NCBI RefSeq assembly: GCF_008087085.1
Contig: NZ_VIYJ01000001.1
Span: forward strand, 620,001 to 684,000
DNA: 64,000 bases
Source: Nocardioides rubriscoriae
GTDB lineage: Bacteria; Actinomycetota; Actinomycetes; Propionibacteriales; Nocardioidaceae
Reading direction: 5' to 3'
Part shown: positions 18,456 through 26,267 of the stretch, one piece after another
Numbering within the stretch: the stretch's first letter is position 1
Layout: the number at the start of each line of letters is the position of its first letter
Notes under the pieces: generated by a model
What the model was told of the DNA's origin: nothing
What the model saw: the letters and a program-made list of their open reading frames with translations, nothing else
Database searches by the model: none
Program-made: the position numbers and the translations under genes

Positions 18456-20567
18456 TCACTGGTGAGGGATCTCCTCGATCATCTGCGCACCGAGCTCGCG
18501 GGCGAGCAGGTCGTCGGTGCCGAGCTCGTCGGAGTCGGCGTCGAGGTCGTCGGGGTGCGCGTCGGCGTCGGCCTCGGCCATCGAGGGTCCGGCGGCACCG
18601 GGGGCCTCACCGGCCGGCCTGGTCTGACGGATGGCGCCGCGCGCCGCGGCCTGCGACGGCCCGAGGTCGGGCGGGGCGGCCCGGTCGGGCTCGGGCTCGG
18701 GCTCGGGCTCGTCGGTCGCCCACGGCGGGGGCTCGTCGGCGGGCGGCGGGCCGGTGGGCGCGGCGGACGAACCGGGCGGACCGGGCGCGACCACCGGGTC
18801 GGGCTCGCGCTGGGGCGGCGCGGGGGCCGGCGCGGGTGGGGTGACCGCCCCGGCGTCGGCACCGGGGTCGATGATCGTCTCGATCCGCCAGTCGGAACCG
18901 ATGACGTCGATGACGGCCTGGCGCACGATCTCGGAGGACCCGCCGGAGTCGAAGGAGTCGCGGGCGCCGGCGTTGGCGAAGCCGAGGGTGAGCGTCTTGT
19001 CGTCGACGGCGACGACCTGCGCGTTCTGCGAGAGGTGGATCCAGGTGATCCGGCGGCGCTGCTTGGTCGCCTCGATGATGTCGGGCCACAGCCGGCGTAC
19101 GTCGACCAGCGTGAGCCCTGCCCGCGCTGCGGGCGCTGCGGGCGCCGCCGGGGCGGGCACCGGCTCGGGCACCGGCTCGGGCACCGGCTCAGGCACCGGC
19201 TCAGGGGTCGGCTGGGGAGTGGGCTCGGGGGTCACCTCGGGGACGGGCTCGGGCGGAAGCGGCGACAGGCCCGGAGGGGTCGAGGAGATCCGCGGCTGCG
19301 GCGCGGCGACCGGTGCAGGCGCGGCCACGGGTGCGGGCGGTGCGGCTGGCGCGGCTGGTGCGGGAGGCGTCGCGGCGGCGGCCCTGTCGGAGGGCACCGT
19401 GATCGACGCGCGGCGCTCGAGCCGGTCGAGCCGGGCCTGGACGCCGTGGGTGGTGTGGTCGGCCCCGGGCAGCAGCACGCGGGCGCAGATGAGCTCGAGC
19501 AGCAGGCGCGGGGCGGTGGCGCCGCGCATCTCGGTGAGCCCGACGGCGACCAGGTCGGCGGCGCGGCTGAGGTCGGCGCGACCGAAGCGTGAGGCCTGGG
19601 CCACCAGTCGCTCGCCCTGGTCGACGGCGACGTCGATCAGGCCCGTCGCGGGCGCGTCGGGCACCGCGGCGATGATCACCAGGTCGCGCAGGCGGCGCAG
19701 GAGGTCCTCGGTGAAGCGCCGGGGGTCCTGGCCGGTCTCGATCACCTTGTCGACGACCCCAAAGACCGACGCACCGTCGCCCGCGGCGAACGCGTCGACC
19801 ACCTCGTCGAGCAGGGTGTCGGGGGTGTAGCCGAGCAGGCCGCTGGCCAGCTCGTAGGTGACCCCGGCCGGGCCGGCCCCGCCGAGCAGCTGGTCGAGCA
19901 CCGACAGGGTGTCGCGGGCCGAGCCGGCCCCGGCCCGGACCACCAGGGGCAGGGCGGCCGGCTCGATGGCCACGCCCTCGCGCTCGCAGAGCTCGGTGAG
20001 GTAGCTCGACAGCGAGCGCGGCGGGATCAGCCGGAACGGGTAGTGGTGGGTGCGCGAGCGGATCGTCGGGATGACCTTGTCGGGCTCGGTGGTGGCGAAG
20101 ATGAAGCGCAGGTGGGGCGGCGGCTCCTCGACGAGCTTGAGCAGGGCGTTGAAGCCCTGCGTCGTCACCATGTGCGCCTCGTCGATTATGTAGACCTTGT
20201 AGCGGTCGCGCACGGGTGCGAAGAACGCCTTCTCGCGCAGGTCGCGGGCGTCGTCGACACCGCCGTGCGACGCCGCGTCGATCTCGATGACGTCGATCGA
20301 GCCCGACCCGCCGCGGGCCAGCTCACGACAGCTGTCGCACTCGCCGCAGGGGTCGGCCACCGGTGCGAGCGCGCAGTTGAGGGCGCGGGCCAGGATGCGC
20401 GCCGACGTGGTCTTGCCGCAGCCGCGGGGCCCGGAGAAGAGGTAGGCGTGGTTGACCCGGTTGTTGCTCAGCGCCGCGCGCAGGGGCTCGGTGACGTGCT
20501 CCTGACCGATGACCTCGGCGAAGGTCTCCGGCCGGTAGCGGCGGTAGAGCGCGAGCGGTGAGTCCAC
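18456..20567 (-). CDS. dnaX: DNA polymerase III subunit gamma/tau
   Basis: A 703-residue clamp-loader ATPase. GPRGCGKTT at about residues 46-54 is Walker A; C65, C74, C77 and C80 form the zinc module; YIIDEAHMVTTQGFNALLKLVEEPP is Walker B; SRTHHYPF carries sensor 1. Domain III follows to about residue 370. Then comes a long Pro/Glu/Ala linker with repeated PEPVPEPVPEP, a tau-like domain (LVDVRRLWPDIIEATKQRRRITWIHLSQNAQV) and an acidic C-terminus. The start is GTG with TAGGGT seven bases upstream; an ATG eight codons earlier overlaps that box and is rejected. Confidence 0.95.
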   Translation of the reverse strand: MDSPLALYRRYRPETFAEVIGQEHVTEPLRAALSNNRVNHAYLFSGPRGCGKTTSARILARALNCALAPVADPCGECDSCRELARGGSGSIDVIEIDAASHGGVDDARDLREKAFFAPVRDRYKVYIIDEAHMVTTQGFNALLKLVEEPPPHLRFIFATTEPDKVIPTIRSRTHHYPFRLIPPRSLSSYLTELCEREGVAIEPAALPLVVRAGAGSARDTLSVLDQLLGGAGPAGVTYELASGLLGYTPDTLLDEVVDAFAAGDGASVFGVVDKVIETGQDPRRFTEDLLRRLRDLVIIAAVPDAPATGLIDVAVDQGERLVAQASRFGRADLSRAADLVAVGLTEMRGATAPRLLLELICARVLLPGADHTTHGVQARLDRLERRASITVPSDRAAAATPPAPAAPAAPPAPVAAPAPVAAPQPRISSTPPGLSPLPPEPVPEVTPEPTPQPTPEPVPEPVPEPVPEPVPAPAAPAAPAARAGLTLVDVRRLWPDIIEATKQRRRITWIHLSQNAQVVAVDDKTLTLGFANAGARDSFDSGGSSEIVRQAVIDVIGSDWRIETIIDPGADAGAVTPPAPAPAPPQREPDPVVAPGPPGSSAAPTGPPPADEPPPWATDEPEPEPEPDRAAPPDLGPSQAAARGAIRQTRPAGEAPGAAGPSMAEADADAHPDDLDADSDELGTDDLLARELGAQMIEEIPHQ

Positions 20568-20574
20568 GGCCCCG

Positions 20575-20580
20575 ACCCTA
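20575..20580 (-). promoter_or_regulatory. -10 box of dnaX (leaderless)
   Basis: TAGGGT on the minus strand, seven bases before the dnaX GTG. Confidence 0.5.
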
Positions 20581-20636
20581 GCCACCGGCACCGACAGCCG
20601 CCTACGCCGGACGCCGTCGGACCCCGGGAAGCAAGA

Positions 20637-20724
20637 GGCCCCCCGCGCACCCGACAGAGCTCACTTACCCTTGCTGCCTTCCGGCCCTGGGGGAGTTGGG
20701 CGAGATGCCGCCACGCGGGGGGTT
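20637..20724 (-). ncRNA. ffs: Signal recognition particle RNA (small bacterial type)
   Basis: The minus strand holds the SRP core GGGCCGGAAGGCAGCAAGGG, with the conserved GGAA tetraloop and the asymmetric AGCA side that bind Ffh. The ends pair (CCCCCCGCG near 20722-20714 with CGCGGGGGG near 20647-20639), giving an 88-nt hairpin, the size of small actinobacterial SRP RNA. TATGCT at 20737-20732 is a good -10 box seven bases before the 5' end. The gene lies between dnaX and tRNA-Ser. Confidence 0.92.
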
Positions 20725-20731
20725 GGCATGG

Positions 20732-20737
20732 AGCATA
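20732..20737 (-). promoter_or_regulatory. -10 box of SRP RNA
   Basis: TATGCT on the minus strand with spacing that predicts a start at about 20724, the first base of the terminal stem. It is the same hexamer as in front of tRNA-Pro. Confidence 0.55.
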
Positions 20738-20767
20738 GGCGATTGGTCGCCGCCGATCCTCGTTGGG

Positions 20768-20773
20768 TAAGGT
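20768..20773 (+). promoter_or_regulatory. -10 box of tRNA-Ser(GGA)
   Basis: TAAGGT exactly seven bases before the first tRNA base, with TTGGTC 19 bases further upstream. This implies a transcript with almost no 5' leader. Confidence 0.45.
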
Positions 20774-20780
20774 CCGGCAC

Positions 20781-20868
20781 GGAGGATTCGCCTAGTGGCC
20801 TATGGCGCTCGCTTGGAAAGCGAGTTGGGTTAACGCCCTCAGGGGTTCGAATCCCCTATCCTCCGCCA
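20781..20868 (+). tRNA. tRNA-Ser (GGA)
   Basis: An 88-nt type II tRNA including CCA. The acceptor is GGAGGAT/ATCCTCC with discriminator G; the anticodon arm is CTCGC TTGGAAA GCGAG, so the anticodon is GGA (codons UCC/UCU). A long variable arm and the T arm AGGGGTTCGAATCCCCT follow. CCA is encoded. Confidence 0.95.
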
Positions 20869-20873
20869 CCAGG

Positions 20874-20903
20874 ACAGCGCCGGCGCCCGCCGGCGCTGTT
20901 CTC
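20874..20903 (+). terminator. Terminator of tRNA-Ser(GGA)
   Basis: Twelve-base arms ACAGCGCCGGCG and CGCCGGCGCTGT separated by CC, followed by TCTC. It starts five bases after the CCA end. Confidence 0.75.
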
Positions 20904-20927
20904 ATGTGGCGCCTCTCGCGTGGCGCC

Positions 20928-22616
20928 TCAGGGTCGTGGGCCGAGCCGGAAGCCGTGCCGGTTGCGCCGAGGACGGTAGGGCCTGCGCCGGTACGGTGCA
21001 GGTGCGTGGCTGGCGCGCATCAGTCGCTGCAGCCGCGAGGTGACGTCAGGGTGGAGCGCGGAGACGTCTCGAGTCTCCGCAGGGTCCGCCTCCAGGTCGT
21101 AGAGCTCGAAGCGGGCTCGGCGGTCGGCGATCGCGGGGTCGGCGCCGGGTGCGTGTCGCACCGCCTTCCAGCGCCCCTTACGCAGGGCCGTGGTGTAGAC
21201 GAGCTGAGCCGGCGGACCACCGTCGAGGTTCTGGTCGCGGTTGGGAGGGCGTTCGAAGTACAGCGGCGGGTGCACGACCCGCCCACGCCTCTCGCCGGTG
21301 ATCCAGTCGCGGACCGAGACACCGTCGACGTCGGACGGTGCATTGATTCCGGCGAAGTCCGCGAGGGTCGGCAGCAGGTCCACCGAGCCCCATGGCCGAT
21401 CGGCGACCGACGCCTTCCCGGTGCGGCGCACCACCCCGGGGCCCCACACGACGAGAGGCACGCGGACACCGCCCTCGTAGAGGCTGTGCTTGCCGGCGCG
21501 CAGCCCGCCGTTGGTGTTCCAGAGGTAGTCGGCCAGCGCCGAGTCGGGCGACGGTGTCAGCACGTCGGCGCACGTGCTCGAACCACCCAGCAGGTGCTCG
21601 TTGGGAGTCGGACCGTTGTCACTGGTGAAGATGACCAGGGTGTTGTCGGCGATGCCGTGCTCCTCCAGCCGGGCGACGATCTCGCCCACGTAGGAGTCGA
21701 GCAGAGTGTGCTGCGCGGCGTAGGCCTTCATGTCGGGGGTCCAACCCTCCCGGTCGTCGTACGACGCCGTGTCGGGCACCTGGCTAGGCCCGTGCACGAG
21801 CTGTGGTGCGAAGTACATCGCGAACTCCTGATGCCGGTGGTCGTCGATGAACTGCAGTGCCGCGTCGCGGTAGACCTCGGGGGCGTAGGTGCCCTTGACC
21901 TCGCCCTCGTTGGCGCGCAGCCGCACACGTCGATTGCCGCGCCACAGGTAGTCGGGCCAGTAGTCCAGGGCGTGCGCCGTGGTCACCAGGCCGAGGAAGG
22001 CGTCGAACCCCTTCTGCAACGGGTGGCTGCTGTCGCCCCGATTGGCGACGCCGAAGGACCCGCTGCCCTGGGTGGGGGCTCCCAGTCCACCGGCAGGTGT
22101 CACCGGCAGCGGGGCCTCACAGGCGACGCCGAGCGGGTCGGGCGTGAAGTAGTCGTCACGACCGAAGCCCCACTTGCCGAAGATCCCGGTGCGGTAGCCC
22201 GCGGCGGCGAGCACCTCGGCCCACGTGGTGTCGTTGCGCTCCAGGGTCGGCTCCTCACCGGTGGCTCGGAAGTCGTTGGCCCGCACCCGGGCATGACCTC
22301 CGTGCATGCCGGTCAGCAGCGTGGTGCGCGACGGCGCGCAGACGCTCGCGCCGGAGTAGCCCTGGGTGAAACGGATCCCTTCGGCGGCGAGCCGGTCCAG
22401 GTGCGGGGTGCTCAGCACGTGTTGCCCGTAGGCGCCGAGCCCGCCGTACCCGAGGTCGTCGGCCAGGATCACGATCAGGTTGGGACGGCGTCCCCTACGG
22501 CGCGTGCGGTGCCCTGAGGCGGCCGCGGCCCGGGGTCGGGCCGCCTGGGCGGCCACCGCGGCTGCGGTCGCAAGGACGGCACGGCGGCCCGCACGCATGG
22601 ACGACGAAGTGCTCAT
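20928..22616 (-). CDS. Type I sulfatase with a Tat-like signal peptide
   Basis: A 562-residue arylsulfatase-type enzyme. The formylglycine site is C93-A-P-S-R97, so the Cys should be oxidised by a formylglycine-generating enzyme. Metal ligands are LADDLGYGG (D53/D54) and FTSDNGP; IFGKWGFG is the second sulfatase signature. The N-terminus has a twin-arginine stretch (AGRRAVLATAAA) and Ala-rich helix, so folded export by Tat is likely. The C-terminus is unusually Arg-rich (YRRRPYRPRRNRHGFRLGPRP). It would release sulfate from a sulfate ester of unknown kind outside the membrane. It is the last gene of the leftward run that begins with the type VII genes, 30 bases after the sulfurtransferase. 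Confidence 0.88.
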   Translation of the reverse strand: MSTSSSMRAGRRAVLATAAAVAAQAARPRAAAASGHRTRRRGRRPNLIVILADDLGYGGLGAYGQHVLSTPHLDRLAAEGIRFTQGYSGASVCAPSRTTLLTGMHGGHARVRANDFRATGEEPTLERNDTTWAEVLAAAGYRTGIFGKWGFGRDDYFTPDPLGVACEAPLPVTPAGGLGAPTQGSGSFGVANRGDSSHPLQKGFDAFLGLVTTAHALDYWPDYLWRGNRRVRLRANEGEVKGTYAPEVYRDAALQFIDDHRHQEFAMYFAPQLVHGPSQVPDTASYDDREGWTPDMKAYAAQHTLLDSYVGEIVARLEEHGIADNTLVIFTSDNGPTPNEHLLGGSSTCADVLTPSPDSALADYLWNTNGGLRAGKHSLYEGGVRVPLVVWGPGVVRRTGKASVADRPWGSVDLLPTLADFAGINAPSDVDGVSVRDWITGERRGRVVHPPLYFERPPNRDQNLDGGPPAQLVYTTALRKGRWKAVRHAPGADPAIADRRARFELYDLEADPAETRDVSALHPDVTSRLQRLMRASHAPAPYRRRPYRPRRNRHGFRLGPRP

Positions 22617-22646
22617 GACCAGGCAAACGAAGTTATTTGAATAAGG

Positions 22647-23525
22647 TTACTGGACTATTGGTCCGCAAGGGCGAGCCTCTTCGCAGGGGCCCGTGGCCAC
22701 CGGCTTGTCCAGGTTGCTCCACTGCGACCACGACCCGACGTAGAGCGATGCGTCGGCGAACCCGGCGAGCGCGAGAGCGACGACCTCGTGCGCGGCGGTG
22801 ACGCCGGAGCCGCAGTAGGCCGCCACCGCGACGCCGTCGCCCGCGCCGACCTGCTCGAAGCGGGCGCGCAGCCGCTCGGCGGGCAGGAAGGTGCCGTCGG
22901 CGGCGAGGTTGTCGGTGGTGGGGGCGCTGACGGCGCCGGGCACGTGTCCCGCCCTCGGGTCGATCGGCTCGACCTCGCCGCGGTAGCGCTCGCCGGCCCG
23001 CGCGTCGAGCAGCAGGCCGGTCGCGGCGAAGCGCTCGACGTCGTCGACCTCCAGCGTCGGCATCGCCCCGCCGGTCAGCTCGACGTCGCCCGGCGCGGGC
23101 ACCACGTCGTCGGTCGCGAGCGGGAGACCGGCCGCCTGCCAGGCCGGCAGGGCACCGTCGAGCAGGCGTACGTCGGTCAGCCCGCCCCAGCGCAGCAGCC
23201 ACCAGGCCCGGGCTGCGGCCAGGTTGCCGTCACCGTCGTGGACGACGACGGTGCTGGTGGTGCGCACGCCCCACCTGCGCGCCGCGGCCTGCAGGTCGGC
23301 GACGGCGGGCAACGGGTGACGGCCGTCGGTCGGCTCACCGTGGGAGGCCAGCTCGGTGGCGAGGTCGACGAAGACGGCGCCGGGCACGTGGCCGGTCAGG
23401 TAGGTCTCGTGACCCGGTGGGCCGCCGAGCTTCCACCGGACGTCGAGCACGACCACGTCACGCCCGGGGTCGGCGAGGAGCGCGGCGAGCTCCTCGGCGG
23501 TGACGAGCAGGGACGGGTCAGGCAC
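22647..23525 (-). CDS. sseA: Two-domain rhodanese-type sulfurtransferase
   Basis: A 292-residue tandem rhodanese. The first domain (residues 8-135) has VLDVRWKL and TGHVPGAVFVD but lacks the active Cys; the second has LLDARAGERYRG, RAGHVPGAVSAP and the active loop AAYCGSGVTAAH with C238. A six-residue CGSGVT loop is typical of thiosulfate or 3-mercaptopyruvate sulfurtransferases. It would pass sulfane sulfur to thiols or cyanide. GTG start; it overlaps the mycosin gene by eight bases. The pairing with a sulfatase hints at sulfur handling, but the operon link to secretion genes is unexplained. Confidence 0.9.
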   Translation of the reverse strand: MPDPSLLVTAEELAALLADPGRDVVVLDVRWKLGGPPGHETYLTGHVPGAVFVDLATELASHGEPTDGRHPLPAVADLQAAARRWGVRTTSTVVVHDGDGNLAAARAWWLLRWGGLTDVRLLDGALPAWQAAGLPLATDDVVPAPGDVELTGGAMPTLEVDDVERFAATGLLLDARAGERYRGEVEPIDPRAGHVPGAVSAPTTDNLAADGTFLPAERLRARFEQVGAGDGVAVAAYCGSGVTAAHEVVALALAGFADASLYVGSWSQWSNLDKPVATGPCEEARPCGPIVQ

Positions 23526-24810
23526 GGGGTGCCCCTTCCTGCGACCGACGTCGCGACAGCACGGGCCGTAGCAGCATCGCCACGACGAGCACGCCGCCGC
23601 CGAAGAGCCCCCACCAGACCGCGTCGTGGCGGGTGCCGCGCAGCAGGTCGGGCTCGTCCTGCGGCAGCGGGGCGGGCTCGGCGCGCGGCGCCGGCGGTCG
23701 GCCGGGCCGGATGGTCCCGTCGCGGTCGGGCTGCACCGGCCTGGTGAGGGCCTCGACGGGCTGGACGACGCCGCGACCGCGGAACTTGTCGACCGCCCCG
23801 CTCGACGACGGGCCCGCGCCGGTGGCGGTGACCTCGAGGCGAGCGACGAGCTGCTGGGGGGTGTCGCCTGGGTAGGCGGCCGCCAGCAGGGCCATCACGC
23901 CCGAGACCTCGGCGGCGGCGACCGCGGTCGAGGACGTGTAGAACGAGCAGGTCGACGCGTTGATCGCGTAGGACACGGCGCCGTAGGTCGGCACGACGAC
24001 GTCGACGGCCGAGGTCAGCAGGCCCGCGGGCAGCTCGGGCTTCTCCGCCACCGGGTCGGTGGTGGTGCCGACGGCGACCACCAGGGGGTTGGTGGTGGCG
24101 TAGCCGGCGGGGTAGCGGGTGACGTCCTCGCCGTAGTCGTACGTGACGTCGCCCCGGTCGCCGGTCGCGGCGACCACGATCGCGCCGGCGTCGGTGACCC
24201 GCCGGACGGCGGCCTCGAGGGCCTGGGAGTCGCGGTCGAGCGCGAGCGGGACGGTGACGATCCTGAGGTCGTCGCGCCCGCTGCCCACCAGCGGGAGGAT
24301 CGAGTCGAGGCCCGCGGCGAGGCCGGCGGCCGTCGGCGTCGCACCGTCCTGCTCGTCGTCGGAGTCGTAGACGCGCACGTCGTAGATCTCGGCGCCGGGG
24401 GCGACGCCGACGGGGCCCACGCCGCCGTCCTGGGCCGGCCCGGCGATGACGCCGGCCACGGCGGTGCCCTGGTGGAACACCGGCGGGCCGGGCCGGGACC
24501 CGCCGACCACGGGGAGCAGCGGGTTGAGGACGCCGGAGTCGAGGACCGCGACCCGCACCCCGGCGCCCGGCGCGCGTCCCGTACGCCGCTGCACGACCTG
24601 CTGGGCCCGCTCGACCAGCAGCGCCTCGAGCGGGGCGCTGCTCGCGGTCGCGGGGACCCGCTCGATGTCGGTGTCGTCGATGCTCGTGCAGTCGGCGCCG
24701 GTGGGCGCGGCGTCGGCCGCGGCGGTAGGACCCGGCGCAGCGGCGACCGCCAGGCCCACCACCGAGAGCGCGACCGGCAGGGCCAGCCGCCGAGGTGCCG
24801 ACCGGGTCAC
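23518..24810 (-). CDS. mycP: Mycosin-like subtilase, catalytically degenerate (type VII secretion)
   Basis: A 430-residue protein with mycosin layout: N-terminal signal (LPVALSVVGLAVAAAPGPTAAA), subtilase domain, Pro-rich segment and one C-terminal membrane helix (WWGLFGGGVLVVAMLLRP). The catalytic Asp is present (VAVLDSGV, D91). The His position of HGTxVAG is Gln (FHQGTAVAG, Q114), the oxyanion Asn of VVAAxGN is Asp (VVAATGD, D218), and the Ser of GTSxAAP is Ala (STAVAAAEVSG, A296). It should therefore be proteolytically dead but could keep the structural role known for MycP, which caps and stabilises the ESX membrane complex. GTG start overlapping the EccB stop (GTGA). Confidence 0.85.
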   Translation of the reverse strand: MTRSAPRRLALPVALSVVGLAVAAAPGPTAAADAAPTGADCTSIDDTDIERVPATASSAPLEALLVERAQQVVQRRTGRAPGAGVRVAVLDSGVLNPLLPVVGGSRPGPPVFHQGTAVAGVIAGPAQDGGVGPVGVAPGAEIYDVRVYDSDDEQDGATPTAAGLAAGLDSILPLVGSGRDDLRIVTVPLALDRDSQALEAAVRRVTDAGAIVVAATGDRGDVTYDYGEDVTRYPAGYATTNPLVVAVGTTTDPVAEKPELPAGLLTSAVDVVVPTYGAVSYAINASTCSFYTSSTAVAAAEVSGVMALLAAAYPGDTPQQLVARLEVTATGAGPSSSGAVDKFRGRGVVQPVEALTRPVQPDRDGTIRPGRPPAPRAEPAPLPQDEPDLLRGTRHDAVWWGLFGGGVLVVAMLLRPVLSRRRSQEGAPRA

Positions 24811-26261
24811 GAGCAGGGACCGCCGGGCTCGGACGTCGGGGGGCAGCGGGCCGCGTCGATGCTCAGGGTGACCCCGACCCGGAAGAGCCCGATCCAGTCC
24901 TGGGGCACGACGACCCGGGCGACGCCGCCGTAGCCGAGCCGGGTGGTCTCGTCGCCGGGGCCGACGGGGTAGGCGTAGCCGCGGGCGTCGACGAGCACGG
25001 GGGTCGCGTCGCCCTCGCCGGACCACCCGCCGGACTGCACGAAGGCACCGGCGCCGGAGTCGACCGACACCGAGACGTCGTCGACGCCGACCTTGTCGGG
25101 TGACGACTCGGCCCCGGTGCGGGTCGTCGCCAGGACCACGCCCGGCTGCCCGCCCGGCACGTCGAGCCGGGCGCAGACCTGGTCGGCGGCCTGCTGGCGG
25201 GGCCGCACCTGGATCGGCCAGCTGGCGTCGGGCAGGCTGCTGGCGTCGCGGATGGTGGTGCCGCCCGGCACCTGGGCGGCCTGGTAGGTGGTGGCGGTGA
25301 CCTGGCCCGGCAGGTCGAGGGCCTGGTAGACGCCGGCCGAGAAGTCGTCGAGCTTGAGGCTGCCGTCGCCGGTCATGAGGTAGAGCGTGCCGCCGACCTC
25401 GAGCAGGTCGCCGATCCGGGCCTCCTGGGCGCCGTCGACGCCGGCGCGGTAGGGCCATGGCTCACCGAGGTCGGCGCCGAGCCCGAAGGTCTCGAACGCC
25501 AGCGCCCCGCCGTCGGGGAAGAGCGTCACCCACTGGTCGGGCACCGTGACCGCGTCGGCCGCGGACGCCGCGGCGACGGCCTGGAGGGTGCGGTCGGTGG
25601 CCTCGCCGTCGGGGACGGGGTAGGCGTAGGCGCGCTCGACGCCCCGGTCGGCGCCGACCAGCGACTGCGCCACCAGGAACAGCCGGCCCGAGGCGGTGCG
25701 GACCACGAAGGACTGCTCGGGGGCCGGTGTCGTGTCGGAGTCGGCCGACAGGTCGACCCGGATGCCGACGGGGTCGCCGTCGACGACGCCGGTGCAGGCG
25801 GTCCACCCGTCCTGCACCAGGTCGGCCTGCTGCGGCGGGGTGGCGGGTGCGTCGAGGATGCCGATCGGGGCGCCGATCGTCTTGTCGTCGAGCTCGTCGC
25901 GCGAGACCTTCTGGGACTCCGCGTCGGCACCGAAGAGGAGCATCGCGGAGGTGATGTTGGCCAACGGGCGCAGCTCGGTGCGGTCGCTGCCGGGGACCTT
26001 GAGCACGGCGTAGTCGGCCCCCGACTCCTTCTCGCTGACCAGGCCCTCCTGGTCGAGGTCGGCGAAGCCCGGCGACTTCAGGACGCCGAGCACCGCGCCG
26101 CCGGTGACCAGCAGCACCGCGAGGGCCAGGCCGCCGATCACGGCGCGCCCGGGCCGGGTGGGCTCGACCTCGCGGCCGCCCGGGGCGCCCGAGACGAACG
26201 CCGTCACCAGACGGCGGCGACTGAACGAGTAGGCCTCGACGAGGTCCTTCTTGGTGGCCAT
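24807..26261 (-). CDS. eccB: Type VII secretion protein EccB
   Basis: A 484-residue EccB. The cytoplasmic N-terminus MATKKDLVEAYSFSRRRLVTAFVSG is the family signature, followed by one membrane helix (AVIGGLALAVLLVTGGAVLGVL, about residues 40-61). The large extracytoplasmic part has the repeat-like R domains (for example LANITSAMLLFGA) and paired cysteines (ACTGV, QVCARL; also CPPTSEPGGPC at the end). EccB is the periplasmic core of the ESX complex. It lies six bases after eccD and overlaps mycP. Confidence 0.93.
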   Translation of the reverse strand: MATKKDLVEAYSFSRRRLVTAFVSGAPGGREVEPTRPGRAVIGGLALAVLLVTGGAVLGVLKSPGFADLDQEGLVSEKESGADYAVLKVPGSDRTELRPLANITSAMLLFGADAESQKVSRDELDDKTIGAPIGILDAPATPPQQADLVQDGWTACTGVVDGDPVGIRVDLSADSDTTPAPEQSFVVRTASGRLFLVAQSLVGADRGVERAYAYPVPDGEATDRTLQAVAAASAADAVTVPDQWVTLFPDGGALAFETFGLGADLGEPWPYRAGVDGAQEARIGDLLEVGGTLYLMTGDGSLKLDDFSAGVYQALDLPGQVTATTYQAAQVPGGTTIRDASSLPDASWPIQVRPRQQAADQVCARLDVPGGQPGVVLATTRTGAESSPDKVGVDDVSVSVDSGAGAFVQSGGWSGEGDATPVLVDARGYAYPVGPGDETTRLGYGGVARVVVPQDWIGLFRVGVTLSIDAARCPPTSEPGGPCS

Positions 26262-26267
26262 CGCGGG

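Noticed and set aside
20568-20591. The ATG eight codons upstream of the dnaX GTG
   Set aside because: It would place the TAGGGT box inside the coding sequence, and DnaX proteins begin directly with the LALYRRYRP segment.
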